A stretch of 64,000 nt of DNA from Acidobacteriota bacterium (lineage in GTDB: Bacteria; Acidobacteriota; Terriglobia; Terriglobales; Acidobacteriaceae). This document shows positions 19,539 to 30,250 of the stretch, one piece after another; within the stretch, counting starts at the first letter, position 1; each line of letters begins with the position of its first letter. The position numbers were made by a program, and so were the translations under genes. The stretch covers positions 236,017 to 300,016 of the forward strand of contig JABCZL010000010.1 of assembly GCA_013289685.1 (NCBI GenBank), in the 5' to 3' direction. A model generated the notes under the pieces. That model worked only from the letters and a program-made list of their open reading frames with translations. It did not search any database and was not told where the DNA came from.

Positions 19539-20819
19539 TTACGAAAGTGCGACGGAAAAATGCTGCACGAAACGGTAAACATCCTGGTATGAGTTGTATA
19601 GCGGCACCGCGGCAACTCGAAAAGTATCCGGTTCACGCCAGTCTCCGATCACCCCTGCCGCCGCTAAGCGGTCGCATAGTTCGCGGCCTTTGCCGCGTAC
19701 GCGGATCGAGAGTTGCGCACCCCGGCGCTCCGGTTCACGCGGCGTGATGACGGAAAACTTCAACTTCGGAGAAGCGTGTTGTCCAAGGAGAAATTCCATG
19801 TATGCCGTAAGCGACACGCTCTTGGCACGCAAGCGGTCCAGGCCGGCCTCGGAAAGAACTTCCATGGAAGCGCGGAGAGGGGCCAGTGCCAGAATCGGAG
19901 GATTGCTCAATTGCCAGCCCTCCGCCCCCGCCATCGGCCGAAAATCCGGGCCCATCTGGAAGCGAGTCTTCTCGTCGTGCCCCCACCATCCCGCAAAGCG
20001 CGGCAGTTCCCACGCACGGGCGTGGCGCTCGTGGACAAAACATCCTGCAACACATCCCGGACCGCCGTTCAAATATTTGTAACTGCACCACACCGCGAAA
20101 TCGGGTCCCCAGTCGTGAAGCCGCAGAAGTATATTTCCGGCAGCGTGAGCCAGGTCAAATCCCACGACACATCCTTTGCGCCGCCCCGCTCTTGTGATGC
20201 CCGGCATGTCGAAGACTTGCCCCGTGACGTAGTTCACTCCGCCCAGCAGGATCAGAGCGATCGACGCGCCTTCGCGTTCGATCAGCGACTCAATGTCTTC
20301 GTCCCGCATGCAGGACTCGCCGTCACGCGGAGTAAGTTTGAGCAGCGCCGTGGCAGGGTCAAATCCATGGAAGTGAATTTGCGACTTCACCGCATATTGA
20401 TCCGAAGGAAAAGCGCCGCGTTCCACCAAGATCTTGTGTCTCTCCGTTGTGGGACGGTAGAACGACGCCATCATCAGGTGAAGGTTCACCGTCAAAGAGT
20501 TCATGACGACGACCTCAGTCGGAAGCGCCCCAACCAGCGCCGCCGTCTGCTGCGTTAGCAGCCGGTGATAGGGCATCCACGGATTCTTTCCATGGAAGTG
20601 CCCTTCGACGCCGAGTTGCGCCCAATCGCGCATACCCTGCTCCAGATAAACGCTGGCTGTTTTCGGTTGCAGCCCGAGGGAGTGGCCGCACAGATAAATG
20701 CTGTCATCCCCTCCGTTGGTCATTGGAAGGCAGAAGCGTCCGCGAAAGTGCGCCAACGGATCGCTGGCATCCATCGCAACCGCAAACCCTTCGCCGGCCT
20801 GAAACGAGGTGCCGGTCAC
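19539..20819 (-). CDS. kynU: kynureninase
   Basis: IYLCGHSLGLQPKTASVYLEQGMRDWAQLGVEGHF, VVMNSLTVNLHLMMASFYRPT, FDLAHAAGN, VWCSYKYLNGGPGCVAGCFVHERHA (PLP Lys). GTG start at 20819 overlaps the kmo stop; the ORF-track ATG is at 20876. Confidence 0.93.
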   Translation of the reverse strand: MTGTSFQAGEGFAVAMDASDPLAHFRGRFCLPMTNGGDDSIYLCGHSLGLQPKTASVYLEQGMRDWAQLGVEGHFHGKNPWMPYHRLLTQQTAALVGALPTEVVVMNSLTVNLHLMMASFYRPTTERHKILVERGAFPSDQYAVKSQIHFHGFDPATALLKLTPRDGESCMRDEDIESLIEREGASIALILLGGVNYVTGQVFDMPGITRAGRRKGCVVGFDLAHAAGNILLRLHDWGPDFAVWCSYKYLNGGPGCVAGCFVHERHARAWELPRFAGWWGHDEKTRFQMGPDFRPMAGAEGWQLSNPPILALAPLRASMEVLSEAGLDRLRAKSVSLTAYMEFLLGQHASPKLKFSVITPREPERRGAQLSIRVRGKGRELCDRLAAAGVIGDWREPDTFRVAAVPLYNSYQDVYRFVQHFSVALS

Positions 20820-22183
20820 GAAACCATCTCCAGAGGCGTCAGTTGGCTGCGAATCAAACGGTCGGCTTTGCTCCAATCCAGATCTTCCATGCGCTCGACC
20901 GAATCACAAAGTTCCGTGAGCATGCGGTCCTGCACTTGTCCCCGCTTCAAGGCAGTCGCATACGGAATACGGTGAAACGTCACCATCGCGTACTTAGGCA
21001 CAAAAAGCTGCGGATACTTCGCCTCCAGTGCTAGCTCAACTTTCTTGCGAAACAGGAATCGTGGGTCGGCCACACGATCTCTCATCTCCACAAAGTTTTC
21101 GACTGCCAAGTCGGCAATCGCATCCGTGTTGACTTTTCGCGCCTCCTCGAACTCGCTGAACACGCGTCTCCAGTCGGCGCCGTGCTGGTCGAGTAGTTCC
21201 AGCAGGCACGTGCAGTCTTCGAAACCGCAATTGATTCCTTGTCCAAAGAAAGGAACAATCGCATGCGCGGCATCCCCCAACAGCAGAGCCCGCCCGTCCA
21301 CATGCCACGGCGAGCATTTGACGGTCACCATCGCGCCCGTGGGATTAGCGAAAAAGTTGTCCGCCAGGTCGGGCATCAGAGGAATCGCGTCCGGAAACCG
21401 GGACTGGAACAACTTGATCACGGCAGACGCTGTGGCCAATTGGGCAAAACTGTCCGCCCCTTCAAATGGCAAAAACAGAATGCACCCGAATGTCCCGTCA
21501 ACATTGGGCAACGCGATCAACATGAAGTTGCCGCGCGGCCAGATGTGCAGAGCATGCGTTTCCAGAACATGTTTTCCGCCTGGACCGGCAGGAATGGTCA
21601 GCTCCTTGTAGCCGTAATCCAGATACTGCTGCGAAAAGTTGAAGCGGCTCAGCTTCAACATCTCGCCTCGAATCGCCGAAGCCGACCCGTCGCACCCGAT
21701 CACCACGCGTGACTCAATCGTTCGCTCTTCCCCAATCCGCTCATCTCGCAACTGAAGCGCTCCCGTCTTGAGATCGATCCCGGTGCAGCGTTGCTGAAAA
21801 TGAATCCTCACGCCCTGGTCTTCTGCGGCATTCATCAGGGCAATATTTAATTCGGCGCGGGAAATCGAATGGATGACCTCAGCCTCATTCTTTCCATAGG
21901 GCTGGAACGTGATCTCCGATGTTACCGAGTGCATCATCCTTCCCTTCATCGGAATGATGATCTTTCGCATCTCGTTCCACTGACCCGCTTCGGAGAGCGC
22001 GTGAATCCCGCGGGTGGATAGGGCCAGGTTGATCGAGCGTCCGGCGCTGATGCGGACGCTCCGCATATCGGGCCGTCTCTCGTATATCTCGACGTTGAAG
22101 CCACGCTTCACCAGGCCTAGAGCCAGAAGAGGTCCGTTGAGCCCGGCACCAATCAGTGAAATGGTTTCGGCTTTGGCAGTCAT
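20816..22183 (-). CDS. kmo: kynurenine 3-monooxygenase
   Basis: FAD motif ISLIGAGLNGPLLALGLVKRGFNVEIYERRPDMR, AGRSINLALSTRGIHAL, LLLGDAAHAIVPFFGQGINCGFEDC. Confidence 0.95.
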   Translation of the reverse strand: MTAKAETISLIGAGLNGPLLALGLVKRGFNVEIYERRPDMRSVRISAGRSINLALSTRGIHALSEAGQWNEMRKIIIPMKGRMMHSVTSEITFQPYGKNEAEVIHSISRAELNIALMNAAEDQGVRIHFQQRCTGIDLKTGALQLRDERIGEERTIESRVVIGCDGSASAIRGEMLKLSRFNFSQQYLDYGYKELTIPAGPGGKHVLETHALHIWPRGNFMLIALPNVDGTFGCILFLPFEGADSFAQLATASAVIKLFQSRFPDAIPLMPDLADNFFANPTGAMVTVKCSPWHVDGRALLLGDAAHAIVPFFGQGINCGFEDCTCLLELLDQHGADWRRVFSEFEEARKVNTDAIADLAVENFVEMRDRVADPRFLFRKKVELALEAKYPQLFVPKYAMVTFHRIPYATALKRGQVQDRMLTELCDSVERMEDLDWSKADRLIRSQLTPLEMVS

Positions 22184-22228
22184 GACGAAAGAAGCGTGAA
22201 GTCAGATTCGGCGGAGCAACTCTCTCTG

Positions 22229-24085
22229 CTACTCCGTCAGCAGCGTGCGCGCCTCCCACAATTCCGGGAAGAATTTCTTGTCCAGCGTCAGTTTCAAATA
22301 AGACGACCCTGCGGTCCCGCCCGTTCCCATGCGCACGCCAATCACGCGCTCCACCAGTTGAATGTGGCGCAGCCTCCAACTCACCACGAGTTCGTCGAAT
22401 TCTGTAAGCCGCTCGCAGACGTCAATCCAGTCCCGATTGCTGCGTTCATCCCGATACAAAGAAAGCACCGCCCGGGCCCGCGCGTCGAACCCCTCACGCT
22501 CGTTCGCCTTGTCATCGATCTGAAGCTTTCCCATGGTCCGCAATGCATCGAAGAAAACATCGTGCAAAGACGGCTCCCTCAATCTCCGTTCCAGAAGAGC
22601 GTGCGCTTCCGGCGTCGGCCGGTGATAACGCAGCATCTTTTCGTCCTTCAGGCCGCAAAGGAATTCCAACTCGCGAAACTGTTCCGACTGGAATCCGCTC
22701 GCCGGCTCCAGCTTGCCGCGGAACGCCATAAAGTGCGTGGGCAACATGGTTTCAAGGATGGTGAACTGTTCCACCAGCACTCGCGTGATTTCCGTGCAGC
22801 GCCGCAATAGCCGCGCCGCTTCGTAAACCTCGTCGCGCGATTTTGGATTCGCGCCCGCTCCCCGCAGATTTGCGACGACCGCATCCAAATCGTGCAGCAA
22901 TTCCTTGAACCACAGTTCGTAAGTCTGGTGCACGATGATGAACAGCAATTCGTCGTGATGCTGCGGCGATGACTGCGAGTGTTGCAAGCTCAACAACTCC
23001 GGAACTTTCAGGTACGAACTGTAAGTCAGTTGCTCGCCGTGTGGCACCGTGGGCGCCGTTGTTGTCTCTTGGCCTGTCGTCGACGCACTGTCGCGTTTTA
23101 GACCGAGAAAATCCGCCGCATTCCCGCCCAGCAGGAGTTCTTTTGCCTCTGCGGTCAAAGCACTCGATCGAATCAATGTCCCCACGCGATGTTCGCCCAG
23201 CGGAAAGGGATAGTCTGAGCCCAACATCACTCGCTCCGCTCCCATGGTTCCGACGAGAAACTGCAGCGCGCGCTCGTCGAAGACCGCCGAATCCACATAG
23301 AAACGATTCACATACTGGCTGGGAGGCAGTTCGCAAACGCCGTGCGCCACCGGATGATGTTGCCAGGCATTCTCCAACCGTCCCAGCAGAAATGTGAAAC
23401 CGCCCCCGCCGTGTGCGAAGCAAATACGCAGAGTCTTCGGCAATTTGTCGAACGCTCCGCCCAGGATCATCGCCACAATGCCAAGCTGCGTCTCGGCGGG
23501 CATGCCGACGGTCCACGCCATCATGTACTTCGGCATGCGCTGCGACCCCAGCATGTCCCAGGGATGCACCAACACCGCCGCACCTTGATCCGCGCAGTGA
23601 TGCAGGAAGGTCACAATGCCGGGATCGTCCAGATTTTTTTCTCCAACGTGATTGCCGATTTGCACTCCCAGATGGCCCGCACGCATGCACCGGGTCACTT
23701 CCTGACACGACGCGTCAATATCCTGCAGTGGAACCTGGCACAGCGACTTCAGTCGTCCCTTGCCCTGCGCGCACAGTTCCAGCGCCGCGTCATTGAACAG
23801 TCGCGCGCAATCCAGCGCATGCTCCACCGGGCGCTCGTAGGCGAACAGCACCGGCGTGGCCGAGAGCACTTGCATCTCGACTCCGTCGCGATCCATTTCG
23901 TTGAGCCGCACTTCCGGATCCCAGCATGCGGAATAAACCTGGCGAAAAAATCGATCACCCACCATGATTTCCGCCTTGCCAGGCTCGGTGTGCTTGATCC
24001 ACGGCCAGTTGGGAGTGCCGTAGCGCGCCGCCAGATCCGGCCAGGTGCGTGGAAAGAAATGATTATGGATGTCGATGACTGGCAT
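22229..24085 (-). CDS. apparent fusion: ACMSD-like amidohydrolase (N-terminus) + tryptophan 2,3-dioxygenase (C-terminus)
   Basis: Single 618-aa ORF. N-terminus: MPVIDIHNHFFPRTWPDLAARYG (HxH), FAHGGGGFTFLLGRLENAW, RVMLGSDYPFPLGE. C-terminus: LTYSSYLKVPELLSLQ...HDELLFIIVHQTYELWFKELLHDLD, SWRLRHIQLVERVIGVRMGTGGTAGSSYLKLTL. Linker SASTTGQETTTAPTVPHGE. Confidence 0.9.
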   Translation of the reverse strand: MPVIDIHNHFFPRTWPDLAARYGTPNWPWIKHTEPGKAEIMVGDRFFRQVYSACWDPEVRLNEMDRDGVEMQVLSATPVLFAYERPVEHALDCARLFNDAALELCAQGKGRLKSLCQVPLQDIDASCQEVTRCMRAGHLGVQIGNHVGEKNLDDPGIVTFLHHCADQGAAVLVHPWDMLGSQRMPKYMMAWTVGMPAETQLGIVAMILGGAFDKLPKTLRICFAHGGGGFTFLLGRLENAWQHHPVAHGVCELPPSQYVNRFYVDSAVFDERALQFLVGTMGAERVMLGSDYPFPLGEHRVGTLIRSSALTAEAKELLLGGNAADFLGLKRDSASTTGQETTTAPTVPHGEQLTYSSYLKVPELLSLQHSQSSPQHHDELLFIIVHQTYELWFKELLHDLDAVVANLRGAGANPKSRDEVYEAARLLRRCTEITRVLVEQFTILETMLPTHFMAFRGKLEPASGFQSEQFRELEFLCGLKDEKMLRYHRPTPEAHALLERRLREPSLHDVFFDALRTMGKLQIDDKANEREGFDARARAVLSLYRDERSNRDWIDVCERLTEFDELVVSWRLRHIQLVERVIGVRMGTGGTAGSSYLKLTLDKKFFPELWEARTLLTE

Positions 24086-24102
24086 TTACGATTTTTCCGG
24101 GA

Positions 24103-24645
<543 letters not shown>

Positions 24646-25074
24646 TTATTTCATTTTCTCCGGTTTGTAAGCCATAGCTCGGATTTCGATCAGCAAATGC
24701 GGATGCGGCAACTGGTGCACGGCCACGGTCGTTCGAGCCGGACCATCGTAACCGAAGAACTCGCCGTAGACCTCGTTGTATCCTGCGAAATCGTTCATGT
24801 TCACCAGGTAGGTCGTCACTTCGACAACATCTTTAAGGTGCGCACCTACGCTTTGCAGAATGTCGCGGACGTTCTCGAGGACGGCTTTCGTCTGGGCTCG
24901 AATATCAAGATGAGTCGTCCCAAACTCATCCACCTGTGCACCGGCGATTGAATTATCGGCGCGGCGCGCGCTGGTCCCGGACACAAACAGAAAATCGCCC
25001 GCGCGCTTGATGTGTGGATACTTGCCGCGCGGCTTCGCCTTCCCCGCCATCACCTGGCTTTCGACTTTCCCCAT
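24646..25074 (-). CDS. RidA/YjgF-family protein, probable 2-aminomuconate deaminase
   Basis: [38 protein letters not shown]-like [43 protein letters not shown]; operon context. Confidence 0.85.
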   Translation of the reverse strand: MGKVESQVMAGKAKPRGKYPHIKRAGDFLFVSGTSARRADNSIAGAQVDEFGTTHLDIRAQTKAVLENVRDILQSVGAHLKDVVEVTTYLVNMNDFAGYNEVYGEFFGYDGPARTTVAVHQLPHPHLLIEIRAMAYKPEKMK

Positions 25075-25096
25075 GTTTGCGTTTCCGCTCGCAGTC

Positions 25097-26587
25097 TTAC
25101 AGCCGAATACAAATATTGTTCAGTTCTGAATAAAAATTCAGGGAGTGCATGCCGCCTTCGCGTCCGATCCCCGAAAGCCCGGCGCCGCCAAACGGGGTTC
25201 GCAGGTCCCGCAGAAACCAGCAATTCACCCAGGTAATGCCCACGTTCATTTGCTGCGCGACGCGGTGACCGCGCTTCAGATTCGTCGTCCAGATCGACGC
25301 CGCCAAGCCATACTTCGTATCGTTCGCCATGCTCACCGCTTCCTCTTCCGTGTCGAAGGGTGCGACATGGCACACCGGCCCGAAAATTTCTTCTTTCACG
25401 CAGCGCGCCGACTCCGGCAACCCAGTATAGATCGTCGGTTGCACGTAGAAACCGTTGTCGAGCTCATTACCGAACTCGGGAATCCCGCCGCCGGTCACCA
25501 CTTCCGCTCCCTCTTCGCGGGCCAGCCGGTAATACGACATCACCTTCCCACGATGTTGCTCGGAAATCAGCGGCCCGAGATCGGTGGTCTTCTCCAGCGG
25601 AGATCCAATGCGCAGGCTCTCGGCCTTGCGTTTGAGCGCCTCGACGAATTTACCAAACATCGCTCGCTCGACGTAAACCCGCTCCGTGCACAGACAAACC
25701 TGGCCGGTATTGAGGAATATGCTTTCGCTCACTCCATTCACCGCTTCTTCAAAGTCACAGTCGGCGAACACGATCGCGGCGTTCTTACCGCCAAGTTCAA
25801 ACGAAACTGGTTTTACCGAAGCTGCCACGGCCTTCATAATCGCGGCTCCAGTCTGGGACTCGCCGGTGAAGGTCACCGCATTCACGTCGGGATGCTGAGT
25901 GAGAAATTCGCCTGCCGAGTTCGGCCCGAACCCGTGTACCACGTTATAGACTCCGTCAGGAATTCCAGCTTCCTTCATGACCTCGGCGAGCAGCGTCGCA
26001 GTCGCCGGAGTTTCCTCAGAAGGTTTCACGACCACGGTGTTGCCGCACGCCAAGGCAGGCGCAACTTTCCACGTCAGCAGCAAGAGAGGGAGATTCCAGG
26101 GCGTAATAATTCCCACCACTCCGAGCGGCTTGCGCACGGCATAGTTCAGCGTGCTCTTGCCGTCCGGCGTTTCGGTCTGAAAGGATTCGAGAGCCGCGGT
26201 CTTGATGACGTCCGCAAACACCCGGAAATTTGCTGCCGCTCGCGGAACATCCAACTTCGAGGCCAGTGCCACCGGCTTGCCGGTATCTGCGACCTCGGCC
26301 GCGACAAAACAATCGAACCTGGCTTCGATCGCGTCGGCCACTCGATGCAGACGCGCAGCGCGGTCGCGGATTCCCAGCCGCGCCCACTCTCCTCGCAATG
26401 CCTTGCGGGCGGCCTGCACGGCATCATCGACCAATCCTTGATCTGCTTCTGTGACCTGCGCGATCACGCTGCCCTCCGCCGGGTTCACATCAGCGAACTC
26501 CCGCTTCCCGCGCACGAACTGCCCGTCGATGTAATTCAGGATGAACTTCAAGTTGGCGAGAACCCCGCCGCATCGTAACAGCCTCAC
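25097..26587 (-). CDS. 2-aminomuconate 6-semialdehyde / 2-hydroxymuconic semialdehyde dehydrogenase
   Basis: ALDH motifs ([67 protein letters not shown]) and kynurenine operon context. Exact start uncertain. Confidence 0.88.
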   Translation of the reverse strand: MRLLRCGGVLANLKFILNYIDGQFVRGKREFADVNPAEGSVIAQVTEADQGLVDDAVQAARKALRGEWARLGIRDRAARLHRVADAIEARFDCFVAAEVADTGKPVALASKLDVPRAAANFRVFADVIKTAALESFQTETPDGKSTLNYAVRKPLGVVGIITPWNLPLLLLTWKVAPALACGNTVVVKPSEETPATATLLAEVMKEAGIPDGVYNVVHGFGPNSAGEFLTQHPDVNAVTFTGESQTGAAIMKAVAASVKPVSFELGGKNAAIVFADCDFEEAVNGVSESIFLNTGQVCLCTERVYVERAMFGKFVEALKRKAESLRIGSPLEKTTDLGPLISEQHRGKVMSYYRLAREEGAEVVTGGGIPEFGNELDNGFYVQPTIYTGLPESARCVKEEIFGPVCHVAPFDTEEEAVSMANDTKYGLAASIWTTNLKRGHRVAQQMNVGITWVNCWFLRDLRTPFGGAGLSGIGREGGMHSLNFYSELNNICIRL

Positions 26588-26617
26588 CGGAGACGAAGCA
26601 ACGTTCCGGTAGAGGGC

Positions 26618-27454
26618 TCAGTTGTTGCGTTCCTGCAAATATCTGTGCAGCGCATCCTGCCATGTGGGCATGGCAATTCCATACCGCTGCAGGCTCTTCG
26701 ACGAAAGAACGGAGTACGCCGGACGCGGCGCCGGACGCGCCATTTGCTGACTGGTGACTGGACGCATCTCGGTGGCGAGCCCCGCGCCCTTCACAATTTC
26801 GCGGGCGAATTCAAACCACGAGCAATCCCCGGCGTTCGTCACGTGCACAATTCCGCGGGCCTGTGCGCGGCATAGCGAGATGATCGCCCTCGCCAAGTCC
26901 ACGGTGTAGGTTGGACTGCCTCGCTGGTCATCGACCACATCCAACGTCGGCCGAGTTGCCGCGAGTTTGAGAATTGTATCCGGAAAGCATTTTCCGCCTG
27001 TCCCAAACAGCCACGAAGTCCGCGCGATGCAGCACTCCGCCATCACGTCAAGCAGCCGAACCTCCGCCTCCGCCTTCGACCTTCCGTAAACACTTTGCGG
27101 ATTGCGCGCGTCTCCCGTTTCGTAGGGCGACGTTTTCTTTCCATCGAACACATAATCTGAACTGAGAAAAAGCAGCTTCGCGCCAGTCTGCTGCGCGGCC
27201 TTGGCGACATTCACTGCCCCATCGCGATTCACTGCGTATGCCAGATCCGGGTGACTCTCGCACTCGTCCACGTTGGTGTAGGCCGCTGCCAGCACAATCC
27301 ATTCGGGGCAAGTTCTCTCCGCCACTTCCTGTACTCTCCCGGCAGCGCGAATGTCTACGTCGCGCGAGCTGAGGCCGATAACCTCGTCGCCCCGCCATTC
27401 GCGCATGAGCACCTTGCCCAGAAGACCCGAGGCGCCAAAAATTGTTACTTTCAT
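26618..27454 (-). CDS. rfbD: dTDP-4-dehydrorhamnose reductase
   Basis: VTIFGASGLLGKVLMREW, AVNRDGAVNVAKAAQQTGAKLLFLSSDYVFDGKKTSPYET, SVYGRSKAEAEVRL. Confidence 0.94.
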   Translation of the reverse strand: MKVTIFGASGLLGKVLMREWRGDEVIGLSSRDVDIRAAGRVQEVAERTCPEWIVLAAAYTNVDECESHPDLAYAVNRDGAVNVAKAAQQTGAKLLFLSSDYVFDGKKTSPYETGDARNPQSVYGRSKAEAEVRLLDVMAECCIARTSWLFGTGGKCFPDTILKLAATRPTLDVVDDQRGSPTYTVDLARAIISLCRAQARGIVHVTNAGDCSWFEFAREIVKGAGLATEMRPVTSQQMARPAPRPAYSVLSSKSLQRYGIAMPTWQDALHRYLQERNN

Positions 27455-27473
27455 TCAGTGATTTTTCCCGCGG

Positions 27474-28055
27474 CTATGCGAACGTCTCAGCGTCGTGCAG
27501 AGCCATGCCGCGCTGGTCTTTCGCCGACACGATGGGATCACCTTCCAGTTTCCAATCAATCTTCAACCCCGGATCATTCCACATCAGCGTGCGTTCGTGC
27601 TCCGGCGCATAGTAATCGGTGGCCTTGTACAGGACCTGCGCTTTTTCCGAAATCACGAGGAATCCGTGCGCAAAGCCTGCTGGAATCCACAGCATACGTT
27701 TGTTCTCGCCCGACAGCCGCACCGCTTCCCACCGGCCAAACGTCGGAGAAGTCCGGCGCACGTCTACCGCAACATCGAGGATCTCGCCTTCCACTGCACG
27801 GACCAATTTTCCTTGCGGCTGTTTGATCTGATAATGCAACCCGCGCAGCACATTCCGTCGCGAACTGGAATGATTGTCCTGCACGAACCGTTCCTTGATT
27901 CCCAATTCTGCAAAAGCCCGCTCGTTGTAGCTCTCCAGGAAAAATCCCCGCTCGTCACCAAACACTCGCGGCTCGAGAATGACGACGCCGGGAAGAGAAG
28001 TCGGGATTTTTCTGATCGCATCCATTTCTGATTTCATCCAGGCTTCGCCGCACAC
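27474..28055 (-). CDS. rfbC: dTDP-4-dehydrorhamnose 3,5-epimerase
   Basis: GVVILEPRVFGDERGFFLESYNERAF, FVQDNHSSSRRNVLRGLHYQ, LWIPAGFAHGFLV. Confidence 0.96.
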   Translation of the reverse strand: MCGEAWMKSEMDAIRKIPTSLPGVVILEPRVFGDERGFFLESYNERAFAELGIKERFVQDNHSSSRRNVLRGLHYQIKQPQGKLVRAVEGEILDVAVDVRRTSPTFGRWEAVRLSGENKRMLWIPAGFAHGFLVISEKAQVLYKATDYYAPEHERTLMWNDPGLKIDWKLEGDPIVSAKDQRGMALHDAETFA

Positions 28056-28071
28056 CTGAACTGCGACAATC

Positions 28072-28965
28072 TCAAAACACTTTTTCCCGCAAAAGCTGCA
28101 GCAGGTAGGCGCCGTAGCTGCTGTTTTTCATGCTGCTGCCAATCTTTTCCAGTTCGGCGGCTGTGATGTAGCCGGAGCGATATGCGATTTCCTCCGGACA
28201 CGCCACCATCAACCCCTGCCTTTTCTCGATCGCCTGGATGTAGAGCGCAGCATCCATCAGCGATTCGTGAGTACCCGTATCGAGCCACGCCATGCCCCGC
28301 CCCATTACCACCACTTCCAGTTTTCCTTCCTTCAAGTACGCCCGATTGACGTCAGTGATCTCCAGTTCGCCGCGCGCGCTCGGCTTTAGCGATCGCGCAA
28401 TCTCCACCACCTGGCCATCGTAGAAATAAAGTCCCGTGACTGCATATCGCGATTTCGGCAGCTTTGGTTTTTCCTCGATGCTCAGCGCACGCCCGTGCGC
28501 ATCAAACTCAACCACCCCGTAGCGCTCCGGATCGTGCACAGGATAAGCGAACACCCTGGCGCCGTGAACTTTCGCCGCCGCCTCGCGCAGATCTTTCCCC
28601 AGATCGTGCCCGTAAAAAATATTGTCGCCCAGCACCAGAGCACAGGGACTGCCATCCAGAAACTCTTTCCCCAGCAGAAATGCCTGTGCGATCCCCTCGG
28701 GCTTGAGCTGCGCCAGATATCGCAGGCGAATCCCATACTGGCTCCCGTCGCGCAGCAGCGCCTGAAATCGGGGCGCATCTTCGGGAGTGGAAATCACCAG
28801 GATGTCCCGGATGCCCGCCAGCATCAGCGTGCACAGCGGGTAATAAATCATGGGCTTGTTGTATACGGGAAGCAGGCTCTTCCCCATGACCTGCGTGACC
28901 GGATACAGACGCGTACCCGACCCTCCCGCCAGAATGATGCCTTTGTATCGCGTGCTTTCTTGCAT
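28072..28965 (-). CDS. rfbA: glucose-1-phosphate thymidylyltransferase
   Basis: [52 protein letters not shown]. Confidence 0.97.
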   Translation of the reverse strand: MQESTRYKGIILAGGSGTRLYPVTQVMGKSLLPVYNKPMIYYPLCTLMLAGIRDILVISTPEDAPRFQALLRDGSQYGIRLRYLAQLKPEGIAQAFLLGKEFLDGSPCALVLGDNIFYGHDLGKDLREAAAKVHGARVFAYPVHDPERYGVVEFDAHGRALSIEEKPKLPKSRYAVTGLYFYDGQVVEIARSLKPSARGELEITDVNRAYLKEGKLEVVVMGRGMAWLDTGTHESLMDAALYIQAIEKRQGLMVACPEEIAYRSGYITAAELEKIGSSMKNSSYGAYLLQLLREKVF

Positions 28966-28998
28966 GATCCGTCTGTCTTTCGCTCGAGTTGTTCGGCA

Positions 28999-30060
28999 CT
29001 ACCCCGAATAGTGCGTGGCCACCCACTGCCGATAACTCCCACTGGTTACATCCCGCACCCACGCCTCATTTTCAAGATACCAGCTCACCGTCTTGCGAAT
29101 GCCGGTTTCAAATGTGGCTTTCGGCTTCCATCCCAGTTCGCGTTCGATCTTGCGCGCGTCCATCGCATAGCGGCGGTCGTGGCCCGGCCGATCCTTCACA
29201 AACGTGATCAGCTCGCGGCGGGATCGTCCCGCTTGCGGTAGTTTCTCATCCACAAGATCGCAGATCGTCTGCACGATCTCAATGTTCGGCTTCTCGTTCC
29301 AGCCACCGATGTTGTAAGTTTCTCCCGGCCTGCCCCGCCGCAGCACGGTTGCAATCGCCTCGCAGTGGTCCTCCACGTAAAGCCAGTCGCGGACGTTCTT
29401 GCCATCCCCGTAAACCGGCAGAGCCTTACCATCGCGCGCGTTGAGGATCATCAGCGGAATCAGTTTTTCCGGGAATTGAAATCGCCCGTAATTATTCGAG
29501 CAGTTCGTAGTGAGGGTCGGCAGGCCATAAGTGTGGTGATAGGCGCGCACCAGATGATCGGACGCAGCCTTCGACGCGGCATAGGGACTGTTCGGGGCGT
29601 ACGGAGTAATTTCGCTGAACGGCGGATCCTGCGGGCCGAGCGAGCCGTACACTTCGTCCGTGGACACATGCAGGAACCGAAATCGATTCCGCCGGTCATC
29701 CAGGAGCGCGCTCCAATAGGCTCGCGTCTCTTCCAGCAGGGCGAACGTTCCGTCGACATTGGTGCGAATGAAATCTTCCGGACCCCGGATCGAACGGTCC
29801 ACGTGGCTTTCCGCGGCGAAATGCACGATCGCACCGGGCTGGTGCTTCTCCAGCAACTGCCGGGCCAGGGCGCGATCACCGATATCGCCGTGGATAAACT
29901 GGTAACGGTCGGCTGCGATGCCCTCCAGATTGTGCAGGTTCCCTGCGTAGGTGAGCTTATCGAGGTTAATGATGAACCAGGACTCGTCCAGCATTTGTTG
30001 CAGGACGAAGTTGGAGCCGATGAACCCAGCGCCGCCGGTGACCAGAAGAGTATTTCGCAT
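28999..30060 (-). CDS. rfbB: dTDP-glucose 4,6-dehydratase
   Basis: [21 protein letters not shown] (start moved to ATG at 30060), [48 protein letters not shown]. Confidence 0.96.
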   Translation of the reverse strand: MRNTLLVTGGAGFIGSNFVLQQMLDESWFIINLDKLTYAGNLHNLEGIAADRYQFIHGDIGDRALARQLLEKHQPGAIVHFAAESHVDRSIRGPEDFIRTNVDGTFALLEETRAYWSALLDDRRNRFRFLHVSTDEVYGSLGPQDPPFSEITPYAPNSPYAASKAASDHLVRAYHHTYGLPTLTTNCSNNYGRFQFPEKLIPLMILNARDGKALPVYGDGKNVRDWLYVEDHCEAIATVLRRGRPGETYNIGGWNEKPNIEIVQTICDLVDEKLPQAGRSRRELITFVKDRPGHDRRYAMDARKIERELGWKPKATFETGIRKTVSWYLENEAWVRDVTSGSYRQWVATHYSG

Positions 30061-30122
30061 GTTCAGTGTGGCAAGCGTCCGCGCAGCTGCGCCGCGCCCT
30101 TCGCACGCCACGCAGTCGATTG

Positions 30123-30153
30123 TAAATAAAAAGGACGGGGTTAACCCCGTCCT
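30123..30153 (-). terminator. palindromic hairpin with T tract on the minus strand
   Basis: Perfect 22-nt palindrome aggacggggtt/aaccccgtcct (30132-30153); on the minus strand it is followed by tttttattt. Confidence 0.65.
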
Positions 30154-30250
30154 GCGCTCGAATGTCGTTATTTCTTGCTATCTAAAGTGGTTCTGGAGAT
30201 TCCTACTCTTCCGCGCACCCCGACTGCTTCTGCCTGTTACGATTTCTCGA

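Noticed and set aside
25145-26578. 477-aa plus-strand ORF
   Set aside because: Antisense to the kynurenine-operon ALDH; no domain-like features.
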